Of a stretch of DNA of 64,000 bases, positions 43,921 to 51,991 are shown in pieces. The notes below the pieces were generated by a model. The model saw nothing but the letters and a program-made list of their open reading frames with translations, was not told the DNA's origin and did not search any database. Origin of the DNA: Bacillota bacterium (GTDB lineage: Bacteria; Bacillota; Clostridia; Oscillospirales; Ruminococcaceae). Within the stretch, counting starts at the first letter, position 1. The number at the start of each line of letters is the position of its first letter. Both the position numbers and the translations under genes were made by a program. The DNA lies in contig JAEZYS010000003.1 of assembly GCA_023418925.1 (NCBI GenBank), positions 62,001 through 126,000 of the forward strand, written 5' to 3'.

Positions 43921-44124
43921 TTAATTATCCATTGTTTCCATTATATCTTCCAGCTTACAATCAAGCGATTCGCATATCTTAAGAAGAACATCTGTAGTGA
44001 TATTCTCACCCTTCCCTAACTTAGCAATGGAGGCGGCACTAACACCGCTTAATTCTTTTAAATCCTGTTTGTTCATGTTTTTGTCGATTAGCATCTTCCA
44101 TAATTTGTTGTAACTGATACGCAT
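43921..44124 (-). CDS. XRE-family regulator (controller-type) B
   Basis: This encodes 67 residues and a single HTH (KQDLKELSGVSAASIAKLGK). It resembles the XRE protein that precedes the methyltransferase at roughly every second residue, with the same start pattern (SYxKLWKxLID). GGAGG precedes ATG 44124. It lies 32 bp after the helicase and 14 bp before the endonuclease, so it may time the endonuclease relative to the methyltransferase. Confidence 0.85.
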   Translation of the reverse strand: MRISYNKLWKMLIDKNMNKQDLKELSGVSAASIAKLGKGENITTDVLLKICESLDCKLEDIMETMDN

Positions 44125-44156
44125 TTGTGACCTCCTTGATTTTTCTGTTGGATTTA

Positions 44157-46910
44157 TTAATTCAAATATTTTTTCAAGAGTTCAACATCTTTACTTATAT
44201 CTCGTGGTTTAATTCTTTTAATTACCTTCTCTTCGACTTCTGGAGTCCAGTAAATCTTTAGTTTTTTTCTTGCTCTTGTGATAGCAGTGTAGAAAATATT
44301 GTGAGACACTAATTCCTCTACCTCATCAGTGATTACTATTTTAACAGAATCATATTCCAAGCCTTGTGCTTTATGAATAGATACAGCATAAGCAACTTGG
44401 AAAGGAACCACTGTTCTAGAGTCTTCACCATCTTCATCAGCACTTTTTAATTTATGGACGTAGAATCGAATCAAGGATTTTTCTGGCTTATCATATTCGA
44501 GCAATTGAAGATCACAACAGGCGATATCAGAGTTATCTACGTCTTTTGGTATTTCTACATCAAATTGAATACGTTCTTCCAGAGTGCCTTCATCTATGAT
44601 TTCTACTCCTTGGATTATGCCTTTCATGTTGTTGTGTATGGCGGGGCGAAATCTGTCTGAGTCAAGGAAGAGAATAGGGTCTCCAATTTTGTACTGCTGG
44701 ATATCCCAAGTAACAGCAGGGTTAGGATTGCTTTCTTGCAAGAATCTGTTGATGTTGTTGATTCCATATAAGCCATCATAATTTAGGCAGAGGATAGCTT
44801 CGCCTGATTCAAGCGAAGAGAGTAGGGTTTCATCAACTTTTAATGAGTAACTTTCTCTCTCGATAACTTCTTTTGCTGTATCCTCCATATGCCTAACCTT
44901 GTCCCAAAGTTCAAGCAATCGTGCATCCTTGGTTCTGTGAGGCTGAGTAAGTTCAAAAACAGCACTTTCAGGCAAGAATGATTTTAGTACCGAGAACCAA
45001 TTGCCAAATTGAATTGCATCTATCTGATAAGTATCTCCGACTAGTAAAAGCATTTCAAAATTTGCTTTTTGCAATACCTCAACCATATCTTTATTGCTAA
45101 CGGTACTACATTCATCGATAACTAATAATTTATATTCTGCAAAAGGAGAACCTTGGTGTTTAAAACTTTCAATTGTTGAAAAAGTTGTTTTTTCAGCATC
45201 AACCTTTCTCATTAGGTTCTCTTTTGCAGGATTTGTCTGAGTTAGGTATAATTTTTCTGCATCATTTAAATAGTGGGAAACATGGTTTATCAGCGTTGAT
45301 TTACCTACACCTGCAGAACCATATATTACACCAACTCTTGATTCCGAAAATATATGCCTGATTATATCCTTCTTTTCGTCACAGTCAATTTCATAATCAT
45401 CAAATAGTAGCCAAAAATCAACATCGCCACTGTAATTTTCAATGCCTGATTCAGCTAAATCCTGTAATTTTTCAATTACCTTGCAAGTATCAAGCTTGTA
45501 ATCATTTATAAATACTTGATTGTGTTCAAGCATCAAATCACTTGTAGGTCTGTGCCCCGGCCAGAGAGTATCGTTATATTTTTCTATGAGTCTTTTATAA
45601 TCGGGGAAGTTACTTAGTTCATCAATATCGGTAAATAGCTGACCTTTACCTTCTGTGTTATTTCGTATAAATCTAGCGAATAATTCAGGGCGTCTATCCT
45701 TACAAGGAATACAATCAAATATGGCACCTAATTTTGGATTATGTCCAATAGGGGATCTGTTAAATGGTAAAGAATCAAACTGCCTGCAACCATTTGCTAA
45801 ATACAAACCAGAAAGATAATTATTTCCAGCATTTATCCACTCTTCATAATATCTACTATAGTAGCCAGATGAATATTGGCTTTTAATAATGACATTGTTC
45901 ATGTTATAAAGAAGATATCGCAACACGTTTTGTCCATTACGACCATTTCGTATAAGATTTCTGCAATAATCTAAAATTGGAATAAATACCGGAGATTTAA
46001 GGTTGTTTTTCCATTCGAGCGTAATCTTTTCATATGCCTTATCAGGAAAGTCCATTAAATCAGTCAGTGTGAATTTCTTTTTAGTAAGAAATTCACAGAT
46101 TAATCGTTGTTCTGGGTAAGGGACTCTTTTTTTCTCGCCTTTTATTAGCGAAATAAAATTTTGAAATTCACAGTCACGGATGGAAACTTCCCAGCCATCA
46201 ATAATGATGATAGGCATTGTTTTTCCTAATATTTCGATTGTTTCATACATAAGATGAAACTTCGATGCGTAGTTGCTTTTGATTGGTAGTTTGGTAAAAG
46301 CAATTACTCTGTTAGATTTGGATTTATTTTTCCTATCATCTATAGGAGTGAATGTGATTTCATAATATATTTTTCTGTCTACAAACAGTGGTTTTATTTT
46401 TTGAATATAGTATTTATCCTTGCTATCAGTATGTAATACCGCAGGATGACGTTCTATTTTTTCAGAAATCTTTTTATAGTATTGCTGTAAGGCATCATCC
46501 AAATGCAGAGGAAATTTCTCTATGTTATGTAATACCTCGATACCGTAGTAGTAACTAAGAAGATTCTTTGCCTCTAGCAAGTATTGGTAATACTTCAGCA
46601 TCAATCGTTCTGAGCCGTCTTCATCCAAAGTATATTGGGTAGTTACAATTTGCAAATAGTTTCGAAATTTATATAAAGTATGTAGTTCACTGTTTACTTG
46701 AGAAAACTCGACAGCTTTAGATATATTTTCTTCGCTAATGACGATATCTTCGCCGTTAGCATAAAACTTGAGCATGATATGATTTACGAGCTTCATTAAC
46801 TGCTCTAAAATATCTTGAGATATAGCACCACGAGATGAGTATTCAATATTATCTAAATGCCTACATATTACATTGTCTATTTTTCGGATAGAATCATCTA
46901 TCGTTGGCAT
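44157..46910 (-). CDS. Large SF1 (RecD/UvrD-like) helicase with unknown N-terminal half
   Basis: This encodes 917 residues from ATG 46910, which has AAAGGAGG six bases upstream; ATG 46916 abuts that site. Residues 1-~500 match nothing I recognise. The C-terminal half is an SF1 motor: Walker A VIYGSAGVGKSTLINH (near 528-543), Walker B LLVIDECSTVSNKDM (near 597), LLVGDTYQIDAIQFG, then SIHKAQGLEYDSVKIVITD (near 843) and FYTAITRARKKLKIYW (near 873). It should translocate on DNA using ATP. It is 18 bp after the companion gene and upstream of XRE and endonuclease, so it probably serves the restriction system. Confidence 0.82.
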   Translation of the reverse strand: MPTIDDSIRKIDNVICRHLDNIEYSSRGAISQDILEQLMKLVNHIMLKFYANGEDIVISEENISKAVEFSQVNSELHTLYKFRNYLQIVTTQYTLDEDGSERLMLKYYQYLLEAKNLLSYYYGIEVLHNIEKFPLHLDDALQQYYKKISEKIERHPAVLHTDSKDKYYIQKIKPLFVDRKIYYEITFTPIDDRKNKSKSNRVIAFTKLPIKSNYASKFHLMYETIEILGKTMPIIIIDGWEVSIRDCEFQNFISLIKGEKKRVPYPEQRLICEFLTKKKFTLTDLMDFPDKAYEKITLEWKNNLKSPVFIPILDYCRNLIRNGRNGQNVLRYLLYNMNNVIIKSQYSSGYYSRYYEEWINAGNNYLSGLYLANGCRQFDSLPFNRSPIGHNPKLGAIFDCIPCKDRRPELFARFIRNNTEGKGQLFTDIDELSNFPDYKRLIEKYNDTLWPGHRPTSDLMLEHNQVFINDYKLDTCKVIEKLQDLAESGIENYSGDVDFWLLFDDYEIDCDEKKDIIRHIFSESRVGVIYGSAGVGKSTLINHVSHYLNDAEKLYLTQTNPAKENLMRKVDAEKTTFSTIESFKHQGSPFAEYKLLVIDECSTVSNKDMVEVLQKANFEMLLLVGDTYQIDAIQFGNWFSVLKSFLPESAVFELTQPHRTKDARLLELWDKVRHMEDTAKEVIERESYSLKVDETLLSSLESGEAILCLNYDGLYGINNINRFLQESNPNPAVTWDIQQYKIGDPILFLDSDRFRPAIHNNMKGIIQGVEIIDEGTLEERIQFDVEIPKDVDNSDIACCDLQLLEYDKPEKSLIRFYVHKLKSADEDGEDSRTVVPFQVAYAVSIHKAQGLEYDSVKIVITDEVEELVSHNIFYTAITRARKKLKIYWTPEVEEKVIKRIKPRDISKDVELLKKYLN

Positions 46911-46928
46911 CGACATCCTCCTTTCTGT

Positions 46929-47765
46929 TTAATAAAATTCTCCATCGTCCCAATCATCAATGAAAGCATCATACGGAAATGCTCCAGCAAATGAGTCAGG
47001 ATGAAGTTTTACATACAAGTTTCTTATTCTTGTTCTTGTTTGCTTGATGAAGAATGGTTCTGCACCATCGGTCAAAAGACAGTTGCTGAGTTGATTTAAT
47101 TCTCCAAGCAAGCTGAATACATATGATTTCAAAGTGGGGTTATTGAATGCGTCAGCTTTTGTACTCCATTTTGTTTTATACAAGGCTTGTACCTTATTTG
47201 GTAACGACATATCGATTAATGAAACACCATAGCTTTCCCCAATCATCGTAAACAAGATTTCATCATAATCTGCTGTAAATTCTTGAAGCAACTCATTATC
47301 TTCAGAAGAATATGGACTTTCGTCAGAATGTTGTTCGTCAGGAAGTTCAATAGAACCTGTGCCAGTGTCCTTTTTGGATGCTGGCTTTTTTCTTTTGGTT
47401 TGAGCAGCAGTCCTTATTATATCTGCAAATAACTCTGCTATTTCATCGCCAACATTGTTGATATTAATGTTTGGTAAGAACTTAGTAAATTGCTTACATA
47501 AAGCTATTTGAGCGGATTCTTCAGTATTAAAAATGAATGAAGAAAACTCAACAGGGTCTATGTATTGAACCATTGCTTTGGATATATCGGTGATACTAGT
47601 TTTGCCATTAGAATAAGCTTTGTAACTTGAGGTGCTATAACCATCGAGCATTTCTTTGCCATTTTCAGTAAGTATTGCGTCAAAGAGGGTTCTTACATAG
47701 ATGTGAACGCCACCTTTTCCACCGATTATAGGTCTTGTTATGCTTACGAATTCTACAAAATTCAT
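46929..47765 (-). CDS. Unknown companion protein of the helicase/endonuclease operon
   Basis: This encodes 278 residues. The N-terminal ~110 residues are compact (GGKGGVHIYVRTLFDAILTE; a repeated SF/FTKFLPN pattern). A low-complexity Lys/Ser/Asp/Glu linker (about 122-155) follows, then a helical C-terminal part ending FAGAFPYDAFIDDWDDGEFY. I do not recognise the family. A two-domain, linker-joined layout suggests an adaptor or DNA-binding partner. It is the first gene of the operon, 18 bp before the helicase. AAAGGTGGTG precedes ATG 47765, and four 10-bp repeats lie just upstream. Confidence 0.7.
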   Translation of the reverse strand: MNFVEFVSITRPIIGGKGGVHIYVRTLFDAILTENGKEMLDGYSTSSYKAYSNGKTSITDISKAMVQYIDPVEFSSFIFNTEESAQIALCKQFTKFLPNININNVGDEIAELFADIIRTAAQTKRKKPASKKDTGTGSIELPDEQHSDESPYSSEDNELLQEFTADYDEILFTMIGESYGVSLIDMSLPNKVQALYKTKWSTKADAFNNPTLKSYVFSLLGELNQLSNCLLTDGAEPFFIKQTRTRIRNLYVKLHPDSFAGAFPYDAFIDDWDDGEFY

Positions 47766-47788
47766 CTATTTCACCACCTTTTATCGAA

Positions 47789-47828
47789 GCCTACCCAAGC
47801 CTACCCGTGCCTACCTATGGCTACCAAG
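47789..47828 (-). repeat. Four 10-bp-phased direct repeats at the operon start
   Basis: On the + strand the copies are GCCTACCCAA, GCCTACCCGT, GCCTACCTAT and GGCTACCAAG, back to back. The invariant core is SCTACC with exactly one DNA turn per copy. The array lies 24-64 bp upstream of the companion gene ATG and begins about 8 bp after the -10 box, i.e. at the transcription start. Confidence 0.85.
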
Positions 47829-47835
47829 CCGATAT

Positions 47836-47864
47836 TCTATAATTCAAAGTGTAAAAACAAGCAA
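47836..47864 (-). promoter_or_regulatory. Promoter of the four-gene helicase/endonuclease operon
   Basis: On the - strand TTGCTT (47859-47864) and TATAGA (47836-47841) are separated by 17 bp. Transcription would start at or inside the first of the 10-bp repeats. Confidence 0.6.
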
Positions 47865-48224
47865 AAGAACGCTAGTGATAGTAGATAGGTATTGGGGAAT
47901 TGGTTTGTCGAATATTATATCAGATAATTATGAAAAAATCTACACTTTCACAATTTATTAGTATGCGTTCGCAGAAATGAACAATAAGATTGATTGCTGT
48001 TGCTTCTCTTTTGACATTTAGCTGATCTCATCAAAGATAAGATTTCAGGTCGGTTGGAAAGCGAGGTGAAATTCATGGTCAAGAATACAAAGCAAACATG
48101 AAGACCAGTTGCTATGGAAAAAATGCAAAGTCCGTAGCTGGTAGTGCTTTAAGTCAAACCAAGCCAAGTAAGAGAAAGTAATTCTTTAGGAACAAATGAT
48201 AGGCAGCGACAGATTTATTTAATC
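47865..48224. other. Non-coding gap with remnant of a phage-type gene start
   Basis: AAAGCGAGGTG followed by ATG at 48075 opens only eight codons before TGA. The same ribosome-site phrase precedes the recombinase genes at 50016 and 51991, so this looks like the surviving start of a deleted gene of the same element. Nothing else is recognisable. Confidence 0.4.
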
Positions 48225-48447
48225 AGCCTGCTTATCCCCTCTTAGGGGGAAACTCAGCCGAGCTTAATAAGCTCAACAATAAATCTCAATGTCCGAGATG
48301 CGCATTAGGACGGCGGGATGCATAAAGAGTTCAGAACACAGTGATAAAGACTGTGTTTGGAATGAAGATGCACCCACCGTGATTTCGTGCGCTCATTTTT
48401 AGGACAAGCGGAGTCTGTGGTCATCTTCACCGCAGGCTCTTTTTGTA
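48225..48447 (+). ncRNA. Structured RNA candidate upstream of the chimeric polymerase gene
   Basis: Consecutive hairpins can be drawn: CCCCT/AGGGG (about 48234-48248), GAGCTT-AAT-AAGCTC (about 48259-48275), AACACAGT/ACTGTGTT (about 48335-48358), and a final GAGTCTGTGG...CACCGCAGGCTC stem followed by TTTTT (about 48412-48445). The region is GC-richer than its surroundings and non-coding. It ends as an intrinsic terminator just before the ribosome site of the next gene. The family is not recognised. Confidence 0.5.
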
Positions 48448-48483
48448 TTCCGCCGCCCAATGCCGGGACGGAAAGGAATGCAA

Positions 48484-49683
48484 ATGAAGATTCGAGTTTT
48501 GTATGAAGAAAACATCAAAAACGGCCACAAGTTCTACACCACAATTGATATTCCGGATGATGATTACAGCATCATGCTGGATATCGACTATGAGCAGCGT
48601 CTTGCAGAAGCAAAGCCAGAAAAGAAGGCTGAAGTAAAGCGTTGTGAGACTGTACAGGAAATGTTCGACCTTATGAACAGTAAGGAATACAACGGCTGGC
48701 GCAGATTTCATAGACATCTTGGTAAACCAAATACCCCATATCGCAAAGATGATGAAGCTGAGGATGAAACAGATGTAATGGATACTATTGCAGATGATTC
48801 ACAGGAGGTTGAGCGTAATCTCCGTTACGAACACGAGGATGTTTGCCAACTGGTACATATCCGTACAGCATTTGTGCCAAATGAAGGCAACAAGTTTATT
48901 GTTGCAGACTTTTCAGCCATTGAGGCTCGTGTGCTTTCATGGCTTGCAGGTGAAGAATGGCGAACCGAAGTGTTCGCAAGCGGCGGTGACATATATTGTG
49001 CATCAGCTTCACAGATGTTTAAAGTTCCCGTTGAAAAGCATGGTGTTAACAGTCATCTAAGACAAAAAGGAAAAATAGCAGAATTAGCACTTGGATATGG
49101 CGGATCTATCGGTGCATTAAAGGCTATGGGTGCATTGGAGATGGGACTTGAAGAGGAAGAATTGAAACCTCTTGTTAATGCCTGGAGAGCATCCAATCCA
49201 AATATCGTAAAGTTTTGGTGGGATGTGGACCGCGTTGTTAAAAAGTGCATTAAGGAAAATAAGTCACAGAAAACGAATAATATTGAGTTTCATTGCATGA
49301 GTGGAATGCTATTTATTGTTCTCCCTTCCGGCAGACAGCTTGCCTATGTAAAACCTCGTATCGGTGAAAATATCTTCGGTGGTGAGTCCGTAACTTACGA
49401 AGGTGTAGGTGGAACAAAGAAATGGGAGCGTATTGAAAGTTATGGCCCTAAATTTGTAGAAAATATTGTTCAAGCAATCTCTCGTGATATTTTGATGTAT
49501 GCCATGAAAACACTCCGAACTTGCAGTATCGTGGCTCATGTGCATGATGAAGTAATCATTGAGGCTGACCCTCGAATGCCCATAGATAGCGTATGTGAGC
49601 AGATGGGCAGAATTCCTCCCTGGGCAAAGGGACTGCTCCTTGATGCCGATGGTTATGAATGTGATTTTTACAAAAAAGATTAA
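48484..49683 (+). CDS. Chimeric ORF: element-type N-terminus fused to phage family-A DNA polymerase core
   Basis: This encodes 399 residues. Residues 1-~120 (MKIRVLYEENIKNGHKFYTT ... GWRRFHRHLGKPN) match a small protein type common in clostridial mobile elements (DUF6329-like). From about 120 it becomes a phage DNA polymerase I core: motif A FIVADFSAIEARVLSWLAGE, motif B RQKGKIAELALGYGGS, motif C VAHVHDEVIIEAD. The exonuclease and thumb parts are missing, so a deletion fused two genes in frame. GAAAGGA precedes ATG 48484. It is probably a remnant, although the catalytic motifs survive. Confidence 0.75.
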   Translation: MKIRVLYEENIKNGHKFYTTIDIPDDDYSIMLDIDYEQRLAEAKPEKKAEVKRCETVQEMFDLMNSKEYNGWRRFHRHLGKPNTPYRKDDEAEDETDVMDTIADDSQEVERNLRYEHEDVCQLVHIRTAFVPNEGNKFIVADFSAIEARVLSWLAGEEWRTEVFASGGDIYCASASQMFKVPVEKHGVNSHLRQKGKIAELALGYGGSIGALKAMGALEMGLEEEELKPLVNAWRASNPNIVKFWWDVDRVVKKCIKENKSQKTNNIEFHCMSGMLFIVLPSGRQLAYVKPRIGENIFGGESVTYEGVGGTKKWERIESYGPKFVENIVQAISRDILMYAMKTLRTCSIVAHVHDEVIIEADPRMPIDSVCEQMGRIPPWAKGLLLDADGYECDFYKKD

Positions 49684-49699
49684 TGAAAACATCAGATTT

Positions 49700-49735
49700 C
49701 ACCTCCCGCCGTGGCTACCAGGTAGGAGGTGTTTT
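49700..49735 (+). promoter_or_regulatory. Hairpin that hides the SHOCT-gene ribosome site
   Basis: CACCTCC (49700-49706) pairs with GGAGGTG (49725-49731), which is the ribosome site of the next gene, and is followed by TTTTT. It can act as a terminator or as a translational lock. Confidence 0.55.
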
Positions 49736-49738
49736 TCT

Positions 49739-49954
49739 ATGAATGTTTTTCAAGTCACAGACAACAACCCAATACCAAGTGAAGATATAAAAATGACTAA
49801 CGGCCAAATGCAGAAAGAGGCTGATTACTATATGGCTCAAAAACTGCTTAAACAGCTTTTATCTGTGGGGTTAATTTCACTGGACGAATTCGACAAAATT
49901 ACAGAGTTAAATCGCAAAAAATTCTCACCTGTTTTAGCAAAGATAATGCCCTGA
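49739..49954 (+). CDS. SHOCT-domain small protein
   Basis: This encodes 71 residues with the C-terminal short motif LLKQLLSVGLISLDEFDKIT, typical of SHOCT domains. GGAGG precedes ATG 49739. Small SHOCT proteins are routinely found directly upstream of recombinase clusters in clostridial integrative elements, as here, 61 bp before the first recombinase. The function is unknown; oligomerisation or a regulatory role is usually supposed. Confidence 0.8.
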   Translation: MNVFQVTDNNPIPSEDIKMTNGQMQKEADYYMAQKLLKQLLSVGLISLDEFDKITELNRKKFSPVLAKIMP

Positions 49955-50015
49955 AACACTTGCTATTACTGGCTTTTAGAGCGAATATGTCATATACCGA
50001 AAGCGAGGTGAGATG

Positions 50016-51575
50016 ATGAAAAAGATATTCAAAGTTGACAATGTAGCAGCTACTTCAAAGAGGAAGTTACGTGTTGCTGCATATGCCAGAGTTTCTACTG
50101 ACAGTGATGAACAACTGGTCAGTTTAAAAGCACAGAAAGAGCACTACGAAAGCTCCATTAAATTAAATCCAGAATGGGATTTTGCAGGTCTTTATTATGA
50201 TGAAGGTTTGAGTGCGACTAAGAAAGACAACAGAACCGGTCTAATGGATATGATAAAGGATGCTGAGCAAGGAAAGATTGATTTAATTCTTACAAAATCA
50301 ATCAGCCGGTTTGCAAGAAATACAACCGACTGTTTGGAAATGGTACGAAGGCTCATTGATGTTGGCGTGTTCATTCAATTCGAGAAAGAAAACATTAATA
50401 CAGGTTCTATGGAAAGCGAGTTAATGCTCTCCATATTAAGCGGCCTTGCTGAAAGCGAGTCTGTTTCCATTTCGCAAAACATTAAATGGTCTGTTCAGAA
50501 ACGCTTTATAAACGGCACTTTTATAATTTCCTACCCACCGTATGGTTACATAAACGCTGATGGCAAGATGGAGGTTGTACCTGAGGAGGCAGAAATAGTT
50601 CGCACCATTTTTAGAGAGTGCATTAACGGCAAAGGGGCATTCCTCATAGCCAAGGAATTAAATGAGCGAGGCATTCCATCCAAGCGAGGTACCATATGGC
50701 ACCCGTCAACGGTACAAGGTGTTCTTAAGAACGAAAAATATACCGGAGATGTAATTTTCCAAAAGACCTATACTGATAGCAATTTCAACCGCCATATAAA
50801 TTACGGCGAAGAAAATCAGTACCTTTTAGAAAATCATCATGAGGCTATTATCAGCCATGAGGATTTTGAAAAGGCACAGTCGATTATGGAACAACGTGGC
50901 AAGGAAAAGGGTGTTTCAAAGAAGGAAGGTAAATACCAAAAGAGGTATGCATTCTCCGGTAAAATAACCTGCGGAGAGTGCGGTTCCCGTTTCAAAAGAC
51001 GTATTCATTATTCCGGGAAAAATGAGTATATCGCTTGGTGCTGTACAAAGCACATAGAACACACAGTTAAATGCTCAATGAAGTTTATCAAAGATGAAGA
51101 TATTAAGGTTGCATTTGTAACAATGCTAAACAAACTGGTTTTTTCTTGCGATATGCTGCTCAAGCCTTTTATGCAAGGGTTGAGAAATATTGATGAGAAA
51201 GCCTATCTGAAGAAGATTACTGAAATTGAGGACAGCATTGAAAAGAACGAAAATCAGCGTAATGTGCTTATGGAACTTATGTCAAAGGGACTTTTAAATC
51301 CGGGACTGTTTACAAAGCAGAATACGGAACTATTAAGTGAGTTTGCTCGGCTTGCCACAGAGAAAAAACATATATTTTTTGCGGTAACCGGTAATGCATC
51401 AAAGATAGATGAAGCCCAAAGGCTCATAAGATTCTGTAGCAGAAACAGAATGGCATTGAAATTTAACGATAATGTTTTTAAAGATTTTGTAGATGAGATA
51501 GTTGTAAATTCCAGGGAGGAGATTGTATTTAAACTGAAATGCGGTCTTTCCTTAAAAGAAAGGCTGGTGGAATAA
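50016..51575 (+). CDS. Large serine recombinase 1 of trio
   Basis: This encodes 519 residues. The resolvase domain has VAAYARVSTDSDEQLVSLKA (active Ser in ARVS) and TKSISRFARNTTDCLEM. The recombinase domain has PPYGYINADGKMEVVPEEAE, and a zinc ribbon CGECGSRFKRR precedes a coiled-coil end. GAGGTG precedes ATG 50016. The stop codon overlaps the next start as TAATG. Three such genes in series form an integration/excision module for the surrounding element. Confidence 0.93.
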   Translation: MKKIFKVDNVAATSKRKLRVAAYARVSTDSDEQLVSLKAQKEHYESSIKLNPEWDFAGLYYDEGLSATKKDNRTGLMDMIKDAEQGKIDLILTKSISRFARNTTDCLEMVRRLIDVGVFIQFEKENINTGSMESELMLSILSGLAESESVSISQNIKWSVQKRFINGTFIISYPPYGYINADGKMEVVPEEAEIVRTIFRECINGKGAFLIAKELNERGIPSKRGTIWHPSTVQGVLKNEKYTGDVIFQKTYTDSNFNRHINYGEENQYLLENHHEAIISHEDFEKAQSIMEQRGKEKGVSKKEGKYQKRYAFSGKITCGECGSRFKRRIHYSGKNEYIAWCCTKHIEHTVKCSMKFIKDEDIKVAFVTMLNKLVFSCDMLLKPFMQGLRNIDEKAYLKKITEIEDSIEKNENQRNVLMELMSKGLLNPGLFTKQNTELLSEFARLATEKKHIFFAVTGNASKIDEAQRLIRFCSRNRMALKFNDNVFKDFVDEIVVNSREEIVFKLKCGLSLKERLVE

Positions 51576-51991
51576 TGACACATACACCATATGGTTACCG
51601 AATTGAAGGCGGTAACGCAGTTATAGATGAAACGGCAGCAGGTCAAGTAAGAGAACTCTTTGATGGTTATAACTCAGGGTTGGCTCTTACAGTGGCTGCC
51701 GAAAAAGCAGGACTTAAATTGTACCACGCTTCAGCAAAGAGAATGTTGCAAAATGAGCATTATGTTGGGGATGAATATTACCCTGCCATTATTGATAGCG
51801 ATGTTTTTAATAAGGCAAACAATGAAATACGCAGACGGGCACTGGCTCTTGGAAGAATAAAAGAATATAAAGAGCCATTACCTCCCACTCCACAAACAAG
51901 ATTTAAAATGGACAGACAGACGAAGTTTTTTGATGATCCTTTTGCACAAGCCGAGTATATGTACGGTCTGATAGAAAGCGAGGTGGACTGA
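51575..51991 (+). CDS. Short recombinase-domain protein 2 of trio
   Basis: This encodes 138 residues starting MTHTPYGYRIEGGNAVIDE. It consists only of the recombinase (PF07508-like) segment and has no catalytic resolvase domain. It overlaps both neighbours by one base (TAATG and TGATG), so all three are translated as a unit. It probably assists att-site recognition by the large recombinases. A close equivalent lies at 63322-63738 on the other strand. Confidence 0.9.
   Translation: MTHTPYGYRIEGGNAVIDETAAGQVRELFDGYNSGLALTVAAEKAGLKLYHASAKRMLQNEHYVGDEYYPAIIDSDVFNKANNEIRRRALALGRIKEYKEPLPPTPQTRFKMDRQTKFFDDPFAQAEYMYGLIESEVD

Noticed and set aside
47789..47828. CRISPR or coding repeat
   Set aside because: The 10-bp units without spacers are too short, and no frame runs through them with a start.
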